Origin: Gemmatimonadaceae bacterium
GTDB lineage: Bacteria; Gemmatimonadota; Gemmatimonadetes; Gemmatimonadales; Gemmatimonadaceae
Direction: 5' to 3'
DNA length: 47,378 nt
Assembly (NCBI GenBank): GCA_025931335.1
Contig: JAICNG010000022.1
Coordinates: 1-47,378 of the forward strand
Positions 41,083 through 47,378 of this stretch are shown here, piece after piece. The first letter of the stretch is position 1. The number at the start of each line of letters is the position of its first letter. The notes under the pieces were generated by a model. It worked only from the letters and a program-made list of their open reading frames with translations. It was not told where the DNA came from and did no database searches. The position numbers and the translations under genes were made by a program.

Positions 41083-43185
41083 CTACGGCGATGGGATGCC
41101 GATGCAGCTGGTGCTCACCGCCACGTCATCGAGCCAGCTCGTCGCCGTCGCGGCCGGCGAGTTGTAGGTCCCCGTCCACTGGATCGTGCCGAACGACAGA
41201 CCATTCGTGGCCGCCGTCGAGCTGAGCGTCGCATCCATCTTGAGCTGCCCGTCGATCCACATGCGAACGCGGGGGCTGCCGTCGACCGAGATGTCGTTCA
41301 TGATCTCGTACCAGTGCCAGCCGCCGGCGAGCGACGCGGGCGTGATCTCGGCGCCCACGTTGTGATACACGCCGCTCGAGAACGTATCCCACGCCCAGAC
41401 GAACCGTCCCCACTGGATGAGCAGCGTGCCATTCATCGTCCCCAGGTTCGGGGCGTGGAAGCGGATCATCTTGAAGATGCCGTCCGTGTCGAAGCGTGTA
41501 TCGTACTTGAAGCGCCAGCGCGCATAGACGGTCCTGGTGGAGGCGAAGTTGGCCCAGATCGTCGAGCCGTCGTGACTGCCGCCCGTCCAGTCCTTGCGAA
41601 CCGAGTAGCCGCCGCGCGCGGTGGCATCGGCGGTGATGTACGCGCCCTCGGTGCCCGAGAGCGGCGAGAACGACTGATTGTCGAAGCCGTGTGACAGGAG
41701 ATTCGGTGCCGAGCAGCTGCCGACCGGCGGAATGGTAATCGTTATGCTCGACGTGTCGGCATGGCCGGTGGTGCCGGTGGCGATCACGCGATAGCTGCCC
41801 GCGGCCGCGCCCGCCGTGTACAACCCACCCGACGTCACCGTGCCACCCGTGGCACTCCACGTGACACCGCTGGCCGCTCGCGAGGTGCCGTTGCTCAACT
41901 GCTCGGTGGCGGTGAACTGCTGGATCGCCGCGGTGAGCAGTGACGCCGACGAAGGCGAAAGCACCAGCGCCGTCACGGTCGGCGGCGGCGGGGGCGGCGG
42001 CGGCGCGTTGATCGTGATGTTCGCCGTGTCCGCGTGACCCGACGTACCCCTGGCGATCACGCGGTAGCTGGTGCCGGCCGTGCTGCCTGCCGTGTACAGC
42101 CCCGAGGCGCTGACCGTACCGCCGGTGGCGGTCCAGGTGACACCCGTTGCAGTGCGCGAGCTACCGCTGCTCAACATCTCCGTCGCGGTGAACTGCTGAG
42201 TGGCCGCTGTCGCGAGCGTCGCCGACGCTGGACTGAGTACCAGCGCGGTCACGGTCGGCGGCGGTGGCGGCGGCGGGACGTTGATGGTAATGGCGGCCGT
42301 GTCCGCGTGTCCGGTCTGCCCAACCGCGATCACGCGATATGTGCCGGCGCTGCCGCCGGCGGTGTAGAGACCGCTCGACGTCACCGTTCCACCCGTGGCA
42401 CTCCACGACACGCCGCTCGCGATGCGCGTGCCGCCGTTGCTCAGGCGCTCGTTCGCGCCGAACTGCTGCGTCCCACCAGCGGTGAGTGTCGCGCTCGATG
42501 GGCTCAACTCGAGTCCCGTCACGGTCGGCGGTGGGGGTGGCGCGGCCGACACGGTAACGACGGAATTCCCGGATTGCCCTTCACTCGTCGCCGAGATCGT
42601 CGCCTGTCCCACGGCCGCGCCGGTGACGAGACCCGCGTTCGACACCGAGGCAACGCTCGGGTTCGAGGAGCCCCAGGTGATCGTACGACCCGTCAGGACG
42701 TTGCCGGACGCATCGCGCGTCGTCGCGACGAGCTGCGTGGTGCCTCCGACTTGCACGCCGGCCGCCGTGGGACTCACGGCGACCGTTGCCACAGGCGCCG
42801 GCGGCGCCGCCGTCACCGTCACATCGCCCTCGGCCGACACGCCGGCGACGCTAGCGGAAATGCGCGTGCTGCCCACGGCGTTGCCGGTTACGACGCCGGA
42901 GTTCGATATGGACGCGACAGCCGGATTCGAGCTGGCCCACGTCGGAGCGCCAGCGCCGGCCGGATTCATCGTCAGAGTGAACGAGCGCGTCTGGCCGACC
43001 GGGACCGTCACCGACAGCGGCTGCAACGTGACTTGAATGTCGGGAACCTCGCCCTCGGTGAGGCGCTGCGTGGAGCAGGCGGCGAGGAGGGAGAGGATGA
43101 CGATCAGTTGGCCGAGGTGGTGTCCAGCGCGTGTACGCGCGGGCGAACCTGCCGCACGCGATGCCTCCGTCGCCAAGGAGCGCAT
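41083..43185 (-). CDS. Ig-like/jelly-roll surface lipoprotein A (riboswitch-controlled)
   Basis: A 700-residue protein. ATG 43185 is chosen because GGAGG precedes it; the frame to 43407 would translate the riboswitch. The signal ends in a lipobox LAAC (C37). Five Ig-like (BIG_2-type) domains follow, each with a pattern such as LSPSSATLTAGGTQQF...TATGGTVTSSGLYTAG, separated by proline linkers. The last 210 residues form a beta jelly-roll: WRFKYDTRFDTDGIFKMIRF, WHWYEIMNDISVDGSPRV, WIDGQLKMDA. This resembles polysaccharide-lyase and lectin folds. It probably extends from the outer membrane and binds polysaccharide. Confidence 0.82.
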   Translation of the reverse strand: MRSLATEASRAAGSPARTRAGHHLGQLIVILSLLAACSTQRLTEGEVPDIQVTLQPLSVTVPVGQTRSFTLTMNPAGAGAPTWASSNPAVASISNSGVVTGNAVGSTRISASVAGVSAEGDVTVTAAPPAPVATVAVSPTAAGVQVGGTTQLVATTRDASGNVLTGRTITWGSSNPSVASVSNAGLVTGAAVGQATISATSEGQSGNSVVTVSAAPPPPPTVTGLELSPSSATLTAGGTQQFGANERLSNGGTRIASGVSWSATGGTVTSSGLYTAGGSAGTYRVIAVGQTGHADTAAITINVPPPPPPPTVTALVLSPASATLATAATQQFTATEMLSSGSSRTATGVTWTATGGTVSASGLYTAGSTAGTSYRVIARGTSGHADTANITINAPPPPPPPPTVTALVLSPSSASLLTAAIQQFTATEQLSNGTSRAASGVTWSATGGTVTSGGLYTAGAAAGSYRVIATGTTGHADTSSITITIPPVGSCSAPNLLSHGFDNQSFSPLSGTEGAYITADATARGGYSVRKDWTGGSHDGSTIWANFASTRTVYARWRFKYDTRFDTDGIFKMIRFHAPNLGTMNGTLLIQWGRFVWAWDTFSSGVYHNVGAEITPASLAGGWHWYEIMNDISVDGSPRVRMWIDGQLKMDATLSSTAATNGLSFGTIQWTGTYNSPAATATSWLDDVAVSTSCIGIPSP

Positions 43186-43206
43186 GGTTCCTCCGAGAGT
43201 GTCGTT

Positions 43207-43305
43207 CGGCGGCCCGACTGGCTTGGCGGCGTCTGCTGCACGCGCGCGGTAGCCTCGTAGCTTTGCGTCGCCGGCTTTCGCCGGGTTTGCCCTTGTCGCG
43301 TCCTC
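43207..43305 (-). ncRNA. Cyclic di-GMP-I (GEMM-I) riboswitch A
   Basis: Read on the minus strand the leader has AGGGCAAACC, a CCGGC-GAAA-GCCGG stem (P2 with GNRA loop), GACGCAAAGC, a longer P3 arm and a 3' CAGUCGGGCCGCCG segment. These are the conserved blocks of the GEMM-I aptamer in the right order and spacing. The G-rich GGGCAAACC agrees with the Vibrio Vc2 aptamer, favouring c-di-GMP over the A20-type cGAMP variants. The aptamer ends about 12 bases before GGAGG of the Ig-like lipoprotein gene, pointing to control of translation initiation. Confidence 0.85.
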
Positions 43306-43466
43306 CACACGGAGACGACGATCGGTGCCGGAGCTTGTTCGTTCGTTCGCACGAGAATGCGCTGCGTGCGGCATCGAACGGTACATCGAGGAGACGCCAG
43401 AGTCCATGGTCGGTCACCATCTACGGACATCTTTACCGGGTTCACTCCGGCGCGTCCGTTTGTCGT

Positions 43467-43480
43467 GTGATCTTCCTCAC
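43467..43480. promoter_or_regulatory. CRP/FNR-like palindrome upstream of riboswitch A
   Basis: GTGA-TCTTCC-TCAC, within TGTGA-N6-TCACG, matches the CRP-family consensus TGTGA-N6-TCACA in nine of ten fixed positions. It lies about 160 bases upstream of the riboswitch, between it and the stop of the gene to the right. Confidence 0.5.
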
Positions 43481-43501
43481 GAATTCGGGTTGAAATGCAT
43501 A

Positions 43502-43540
43502 CGGCGGGCACGGCGACCGACCGGGTCGCCGCGCCCACCG
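43502..43540 (-). terminator. Hairpin after Ig-like lipoprotein gene B
   Basis: CGGCGGGCACGGCGACC pairs with GGTCGCCGCGCCCACCG with two mismatches. It lies 39 bases beyond the stop codon at 43579 on the minus strand and has only a weak T-rich tail (TATGCATTTC). Confidence 0.55.
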
Positions 43541-43578
43541 CACGCCGCGCGTCCTGAGACGCGCCTAACGTGACCGCA

Positions 43579-46500
43579 TCAGCACCCGATCGGCTGGGTG
43601 CTCACCACCAGGTTGTCCCAATAGCGCTCCTGCGCCTGCGGGGGGCCTCCGTTCCAGTAATTCTCGAAGAACAGGGCGTTGATCCCGTACGCGTTGAACG
43701 CACCCAGCCAGTTCACGTTCGCTTGCCGCGCCTGAAGGGTTCCGTTCACCCAGAACTCCAGCACGCCGTTCGACTGACCGGCATCGTTGAGCTGCATGTG
43801 TCCCTCGACGCAGTGCCACGCGTTGGCGTTCGCGCCATCGAAGAGACGGGTCGACCCGTCGGCGCTCGCGACCGTGCGCAGGTTGTCGAAGTCGTTGTAC
43901 CGCGTGGTGACGAGATTCCCGGCGGCATCGGTGCCCGACTGGCCGGTCGCGGTCAGGAAGGTGTTCTCCCAGAAGCCGCTCACCGAGCCAATGGCCGCTT
44001 CCGCCCAGTTGGCGTTGGCGAACACGATCGCGCGCGTGAACTTCCACCCCGCGCCGCCGGTCCACCCGGCCTGCGTGCGGACGTACGCACGCCAGTAGAC
44101 GTTGCGATAGTTCGCCGTACCGGCGTCGGCGGCGCGGAAGTAGGCGTTAGGCGTTCTCCCGAATGCCAGCTTCAGGTTGCCCGCCTCCACCTGCCCCGCG
44201 GCCCATCGTGCGCGCATTCCGACCGAGCCGTTGCGACCCACGCCGGTGGTCCGTGCGAACCCGCCGCCGCCGTTGTCGACCTCGAAGTAGCTCGAGAGCC
44301 GATTCTGCTCGAAGTCGTCGCACCAGATCCACCCGCTGCGCGGCGACGCGCATTCGTTCGTCGGTGCCCCTGACGTTGGCGGAGGCGTCGTCGATGTCGT
44401 GACCGTCACGGCCGCGGTGTCGGCCAGGCCGCCCGCGCCCACGCCAATGACGCGGTAGCTCCCGGCAACCGCGCCGGCGGTGAAGACGCCCGATCCGCTG
44501 ATCAGGCCTCCCGTCGCTGCCCAGATGACGCCCGTCGCCGGGCGCGTGCTGCCATCCGACAACCGCTCGGTGGCGGAGAACTGCTGCGTGGCACCCGCCG
44601 CGACCGAAGCCGTCGCGGGTGACACGATCACCGCCGACACGCCGGGCGCCGGCGGCGGAGTGGTTCCGCCATCCGGCACACCGATGCAGTTGGTGCTCAC
44701 CGCGACATCATCCAGCCAGCTCGTCGCCGTCGCGGCCGGCGAGTTGTAGGTTCCCGTCCACTGGATCGTGCCGAACGAGAGGTTGTTCGTCGCGGCCGTC
44801 GAGCTCCCGGCCGCATCCATCTTGAGCTGTCCATCGATCCACAGGCGAACGCGCGGGGTGCCGTTGGCCGAGATGTCGTTCATGACCTCGAACCAGTGCC
44901 AGTCACCCTTGAGCGACGCCGGCGTGATCTCGGACCCGACGTTCTGGTAGAACGCCGACGAGAAGGTATCCCACGCCCAGACGAAGCGGCCCCACTGAAT
45001 GAGCAGGGTGCCGTTCATCGTCCCCAGATTCGGGGCGTGGAAGCGGATCATCTTGAAGATGCCGTCCGTGTCGAAGCGCGAGTCGTACTTGAAGCGCCAG
45101 CGGGCGTACACGGTCCGCGTCGAGGCAAAGTTGGCCCAGATCGTCGAGCCGTCGTGGCTGCCGCCCGTCCAGTCCTTGCGAACCGCGTAGCCGCCACGCG
45201 CCGTGGCATCGGCGGTGATGTACGCGCCCTCGGTGCCCGAGAGCGGCGAAAACGATTGGTTATCGAAGCCGTGCGAGAGCAGGTTGGGCGCCGCGCACGA
45301 CCCGGACGGCGGTGGGGGCGGAGGCGGCGGGGCGGTGATCGTTATGCTCGCCGTATCGGCGTGACCCGTCGTTCCCCGCGCGATCACGCGGAAGGTTCCG
45401 CCCGAGCTGCCGGCGGTGTACAGCCCGGTCGCGTTGACCGTTCCACCGGTCGCGCTCCACGTCACGCCCGTGGCCGCGCGCGACGCCCCATCACTCAACT
45501 GCTCCGTGGCGGTGAACTGCTGGGTTGCCCCGGTCGCGATGGACACGGCCGCCGGCAGCAGATCCAGGCGGGTCACCGACGGCGCGGGTGGCGGCGCGAG
45601 CGACACGGTGATCGCGGCCGTGTCGGCCAGCGTGCCGGACTGCGCGATGATGCTCGCCGTCCCGGGCGCAACACCCTTCACGAGGCCGATCGCGCTCGCC
45701 GTGGCGACGGCGGCGTTCGTGCTCCGCCAGGTGATCGACTGCCCCGGCAGCTCGTAGCCCGCGCTGTCGCGGACCGCTGCCGCGAACTGCACGCTGTCGC
45801 TGGGCGCCATCGCCGCCGAGGGCGGTGTCACCGTCACCGAATGCGCGACGGTGGTGGGTGGCGGCGGTGGCGGTGGCGGCTCCGACGAGCCCCCGTCACG
45901 CCCCTCGCCGTAACCGAGATACGCGTGGTCCACGCGCAGATGCATGCTCGCCGGCACGCGGTCGGCGGCGGTGCCCCAGGTGAGACGCGCCTGGAAGGCG
46001 AACCACCGGTCGGCCTCGCGATCGCCGATGAACTTCACATCGCGATGGTCGGAGACGAGCGCGCCGTCCACCCACCATCGCACCACGCCATCGGCGGCGC
46101 CCGGGTTGTTCAGCGTGAGCAGCACCTCCCAGCGCTGCCACCGCCCGCGCTCGAGCGCGGCATTCGATGCCACGTTAGGCGCGAGCGCGACGCGTGCATC
46201 GGGCGCGGCATCGGCGAGGAAGAGTGTGGGCACGAGCGCGCCCGTTCCCGCCCCCTTCACGCCGATCGACGCGCGGTCCGCGTTGTCGAGCGTAAGATGG
46301 AAGAAGCCGTTCGTGCCGTCGCGCGGCCCCTGCCACGTCGACGAGACCTTGACCCAAACGCTCGTGTAGAGCGTCCTGACCGTCTTGCCGTTGAGATAGT
46401 ACGTCGCGGCCCCCCGACTGACATCGGTGCCGCCGGTCCAGCGCGCCTGGAGTGGGAAGAGACCAACCCGCGACGGCGACTTCGGGGCCGCTGCGTCATC

Positions 46501-46758
46501 GGTAATGCTGAGCTGGGTCCAGGCTTCTGCGACGCTCCACCCTTCGGCGCCCCGTCCATCGCGGGCGTTCCGGGCCTTCGTGGAGAACGGTCGACTGGTG
46601 AGCGCCGACAGTCCGGTCGGCTGGTTGGGCCACTCCGCACTCGCGGTCGTCGCGAGTGAGGGGGCGATGTCCGGATCGACTCCGGTTGAACGCGACGCGT
46701 CGGTGCATGCCACCGACAAGGCGATGCCACAGGCAACGCCAAGGGCGCGAGGCCGCAT
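43579..46758 (-). CDS. Multi-module Ig-like/jelly-roll surface lipoprotein B (riboswitch-controlled)
   Basis: A 1059-residue protein starting at ATG 46758, behind AGGAGG. The signal ends ALSVAC, a probable lipobox. Three jelly-roll modules lie at about 40-285, 485-695 and 795-1059. Each contains a W-x-E-V/H stretch followed by G(A/V)(V/L)xxWV(D/N)G(A/T)L. Ig-like BIG_2 domains lie at about 303-475 and 705-785, with proline/glycine linkers near 296, 479, 700 and 790. The middle module is nearly identical to the C-terminal module of lipoprotein A, in DNA as well as protein. A polysaccharide-binding or lyase-like surface role is likely. Catalytic residues could not be assigned. Confidence 0.82.
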   Translation of the reverse strand: MRPRALGVACGIALSVACTDASRSTGVDPDIAPSLATTASAEWPNQPTGLSALTSRPFSTKARNARDGRGAEGWSVAEAWTQLSITDDAAAPKSPSRVGLFPLQARWTGGTDVSRGAATYYLNGKTVRTLYTSVWVKVSSTWQGPRDGTNGFFHLTLDNADRASIGVKGAGTGALVPTLFLADAAPDARVALAPNVASNAALERGRWQRWEVLLTLNNPGAADGVVRWWVDGALVSDHRDVKFIGDREADRWFAFQARLTWGTAADRVPASMHLRVDHAYLGYGEGRDGGSSEPPPPPPPPTTVAHSVTVTPPSAAMAPSDSVQFAAAVRDSAGYELPGQSITWRSTNAAVATASAIGLVKGVAPGTASIIAQSGTLADTAAITVSLAPPPAPSVTRLDLLPAAVSIATGATQQFTATEQLSDGASRAATGVTWSATGGTVNATGLYTAGSSGGTFRVIARGTTGHADTASITITAPPPPPPPPSGSCAAPNLLSHGFDNQSFSPLSGTEGAYITADATARGGYAVRKDWTGGSHDGSTIWANFASTRTVYARWRFKYDSRFDTDGIFKMIRFHAPNLGTMNGTLLIQWGRFVWAWDTFSSAFYQNVGSEITPASLKGDWHWFEVMNDISANGTPRVRLWIDGQLKMDAAGSSTAATNNLSFGTIQWTGTYNSPAATATSWLDDVAVSTNCIGVPDGGTTPPPAPGVSAVIVSPATASVAAGATQQFSATERLSDGSTRPATGVIWAATGGLISGSGVFTAGAVAGSYRVIGVGAGGLADTAAVTVTTSTTPPPTSGAPTNECASPRSGWIWCDDFEQNRLSSYFEVDNGGGGFARTTGVGRNGSVGMRARWAAGQVEAGNLKLAFGRTPNAYFRAADAGTANYRNVYWRAYVRTQAGWTGGAGWKFTRAIVFANANWAEAAIGSVSGFWENTFLTATGQSGTDAAGNLVTTRYNDFDNLRTVASADGSTRLFDGANANAWHCVEGHMQLNDAGQSNGVLEFWVNGTLQARQANVNWLGAFNAYGINALFFENYWNGGPPQAQERYWDNLVVSTQPIGC

Positions 46759-46783
46759 GGTCTTCTTGCCTCCTGAGAGAGTG

Positions 46784-46881
46784 AGTCGGCGGCCCGACTG
46801 GCATGGCGCGCTAGCGCGCGCGCGGTAGCCCCGTAGCTTTGCGTCGCCGGCTTTCGCCGGGTTTGCCCTTGTCGCGCCCTC
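46784..46881 (-). ncRNA. Cyclic di-GMP-I (GEMM-I) riboswitch B
   Basis: On the minus strand the order is AGGGCAAACC, CCGGC-GAAA-GCCGG, GACGCAAAGC, a GC-rich P3 arm differing from copy A, then CAGUCGGGCCGCCG. The core is almost identical to copy A while the P3 arm has diverged, as expected for a folded RNA. It ends seven bases before CUCAGGAGG, which contains the ribosome-binding site of Ig-like lipoprotein B. CCUCCCUGAG just 5' of the aptamer can pair with this sequence, offering a direct way to hide it. Confidence 0.87.
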
Positions 46882-47110
46882 ATCTCAGGGAGGACGTCGA
46901 TCCTGCCGCGGTCCGTCAATTGTCCCTACACCGTCCGTCTGCGATGCGGCGCGCGGGGCGCGCTAATCGTTAGGTTGGTCGCATCGTCGACCGGTCACCG
47001 AGCGCCATACAACGCTCGTGCCACCATGGCACCGGTACGAGAATCTCTAACGACGTGCACAGCGCATGTACAGATGTTCCGCGACATTCCTGTTGAATTG
47101 ATGCGCAAAC

Positions 47111-47124
47111 GTGATCACGCTCAC
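47111..47124. promoter_or_regulatory. CRP/FNR-like palindrome upstream of the PPTase gene and riboswitch B
   Basis: GTGA-TCACGC-TCAC, in CGTGA-N6-TCACG, is a symmetrical CRP-family-like site. It is 30 bases before the PPTase start and about 230 bases upstream of riboswitch B, in a 395-base divergent gap (46759-47153) that has no other supported gene. Confidence 0.45.
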
Positions 47125-47153
47125 GCGCGATGCACTCTCGTCATCACATAACG

Positions 47154-47378
47154 ATGAGCATCGCGCGACAGACGCCGCTGCCACGCGGTGTGCTCCACTG
47201 GTCCGATGCGCCGCGCACCGGGTCGCTCGACGCAGGAGAGATCCACATCATCGCGGTCGCGCTCGACGAGCCCGATGCCGCCGCGCGCTCCCTCATCGAT
47301 CAGGCGATCACCGCCGCCGAGCGCACGCGCGCGCACCGGTTCCACTTCGCCGTGGACCGCGACCGCTTTCTGGTGGGA
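47154..47378 (+). CDS. Sfp-type 4'-phosphopantetheinyl transferase, N-terminal fragment
   Basis: The frame from ATG 47154 stays open for 75 codons to the window edge. It reads GEIHIIAVALDEP, then TAAERTRAHRFHFAVDRDRF. This matches the start of Sfp/AcpS-2-type enzymes, where a short strand E(I/V)HVW is followed by a helix ending in ERxRAxRFxFxxDRxRF. The enzyme attaches phosphopantetheine to carrier proteins. The magnesium-binding motif would lie beyond the edge. The gene is divergent from lipoprotein B and has a CRP-like site 30 bases upstream. Confidence 0.75.
   Translation, partial: MSIARQTPLPRGVLHWSDAPRTGSLDAGEIHIIAVALDEPDAAARSLIDQAITAAERTRAHRFHFAVDRDRFLVG

Noticed and set aside
43186..43407. 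N-terminal extension of Ig-like lipoprotein A
   Set aside because: It would translate through the riboswitch. ATG 43185 has a ribosome site and starts a lipoprotein signal.
1..47378. tRNA or rRNA genes, insertion sequences, prophage genes
   Set aside because: No cloverleaf, rRNA block, transposase motif or phage structural gene was seen on either strand when reading through; a covariance or profile search could still find something weak.

Overview
The window looks like chromosome of a GC-rich (roughly two thirds G+C), Gram-negative-type soil or sediment bacterium. Lipoproteins, Wza/Wzc-type export genes, a PD40 propeller protein, an NtrC-type activator and the general gene style fit Gemmatimonadota or a neighbouring phylum. 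That placement is an inference; no rRNA or marker gene is present. I see no tRNA, rRNA, insertion sequence, phage gene or CRISPR array.

Left part (1-24.5 kb) is a housekeeping and accessory mosaic. It holds HEAT-repeat proteins, a sodium:solute symporter, a serine beta-lactamase-fold hydrolase, a pirin, and a compact operon (cysteine-synthase-like, exonuclease III, Cys/Met-metabolism PLP enzyme). These are followed by membrane proteins, a quinone oxidoreductase, an alpha/beta hydrolase, a PD40 propeller, an MFS exporter, a lone VWA protein, an FtsH paralogue with an altered Walker B, a Tat-exported aminotransferase-fold protein, a NYN-type nuclease and an M23 lipoprotein. Many gaps between these genes hold long imperfect inverted repeats built from 7- or 9-bp direct repeats. 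The repeat sequence differs from site to site but the architecture recurs.

Middle and right part (21.8-47.4 kb) is an exopolysaccharide locus with its regulators. A cytosolic histidine kinase and a sigma-54 activator are translationally coupled and divergent from a Wzc-type tyrosine autokinase, which has a candidate -24/-12 promoter upstream. Then come a REC-GGDEF protein with a ruined GGDEF signature but a kept RxxD I-site, a Wza-like export protein, an initiating sugar-phosphate transferase, two membrane GT2 glycosyltransferases, a CTPGFWKN lipoprotein, a carbamoyltransferase-SxtJ-DUF5989 module, a GNAT-fold protein, a GT4 glycosyltransferase and a polysaccharide deacetylase. No Wzx flippase or Wzy polymerase is visible.

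The right end has two large secreted lipoproteins built from Ig-like domains and jelly-roll (lectin/lyase-like) modules. Each is preceded by a c-di-GMP-I (GEMM-I) riboswitch on the minus strand. The leaders are related, and a near-identical C-terminal module of about 600 bp is shared, so riboswitch plus gene appear duplicated. A GTGA-N6-TCAC (CRP/FNR-like) palindrome lies upstream of each leader. Together with the degenerate GGDEF protein this suggests second-messenger control of polysaccharide and polysaccharide-binding surface proteins. The window ends in the N-terminus of an Sfp-type phosphopantetheinyl transferase.
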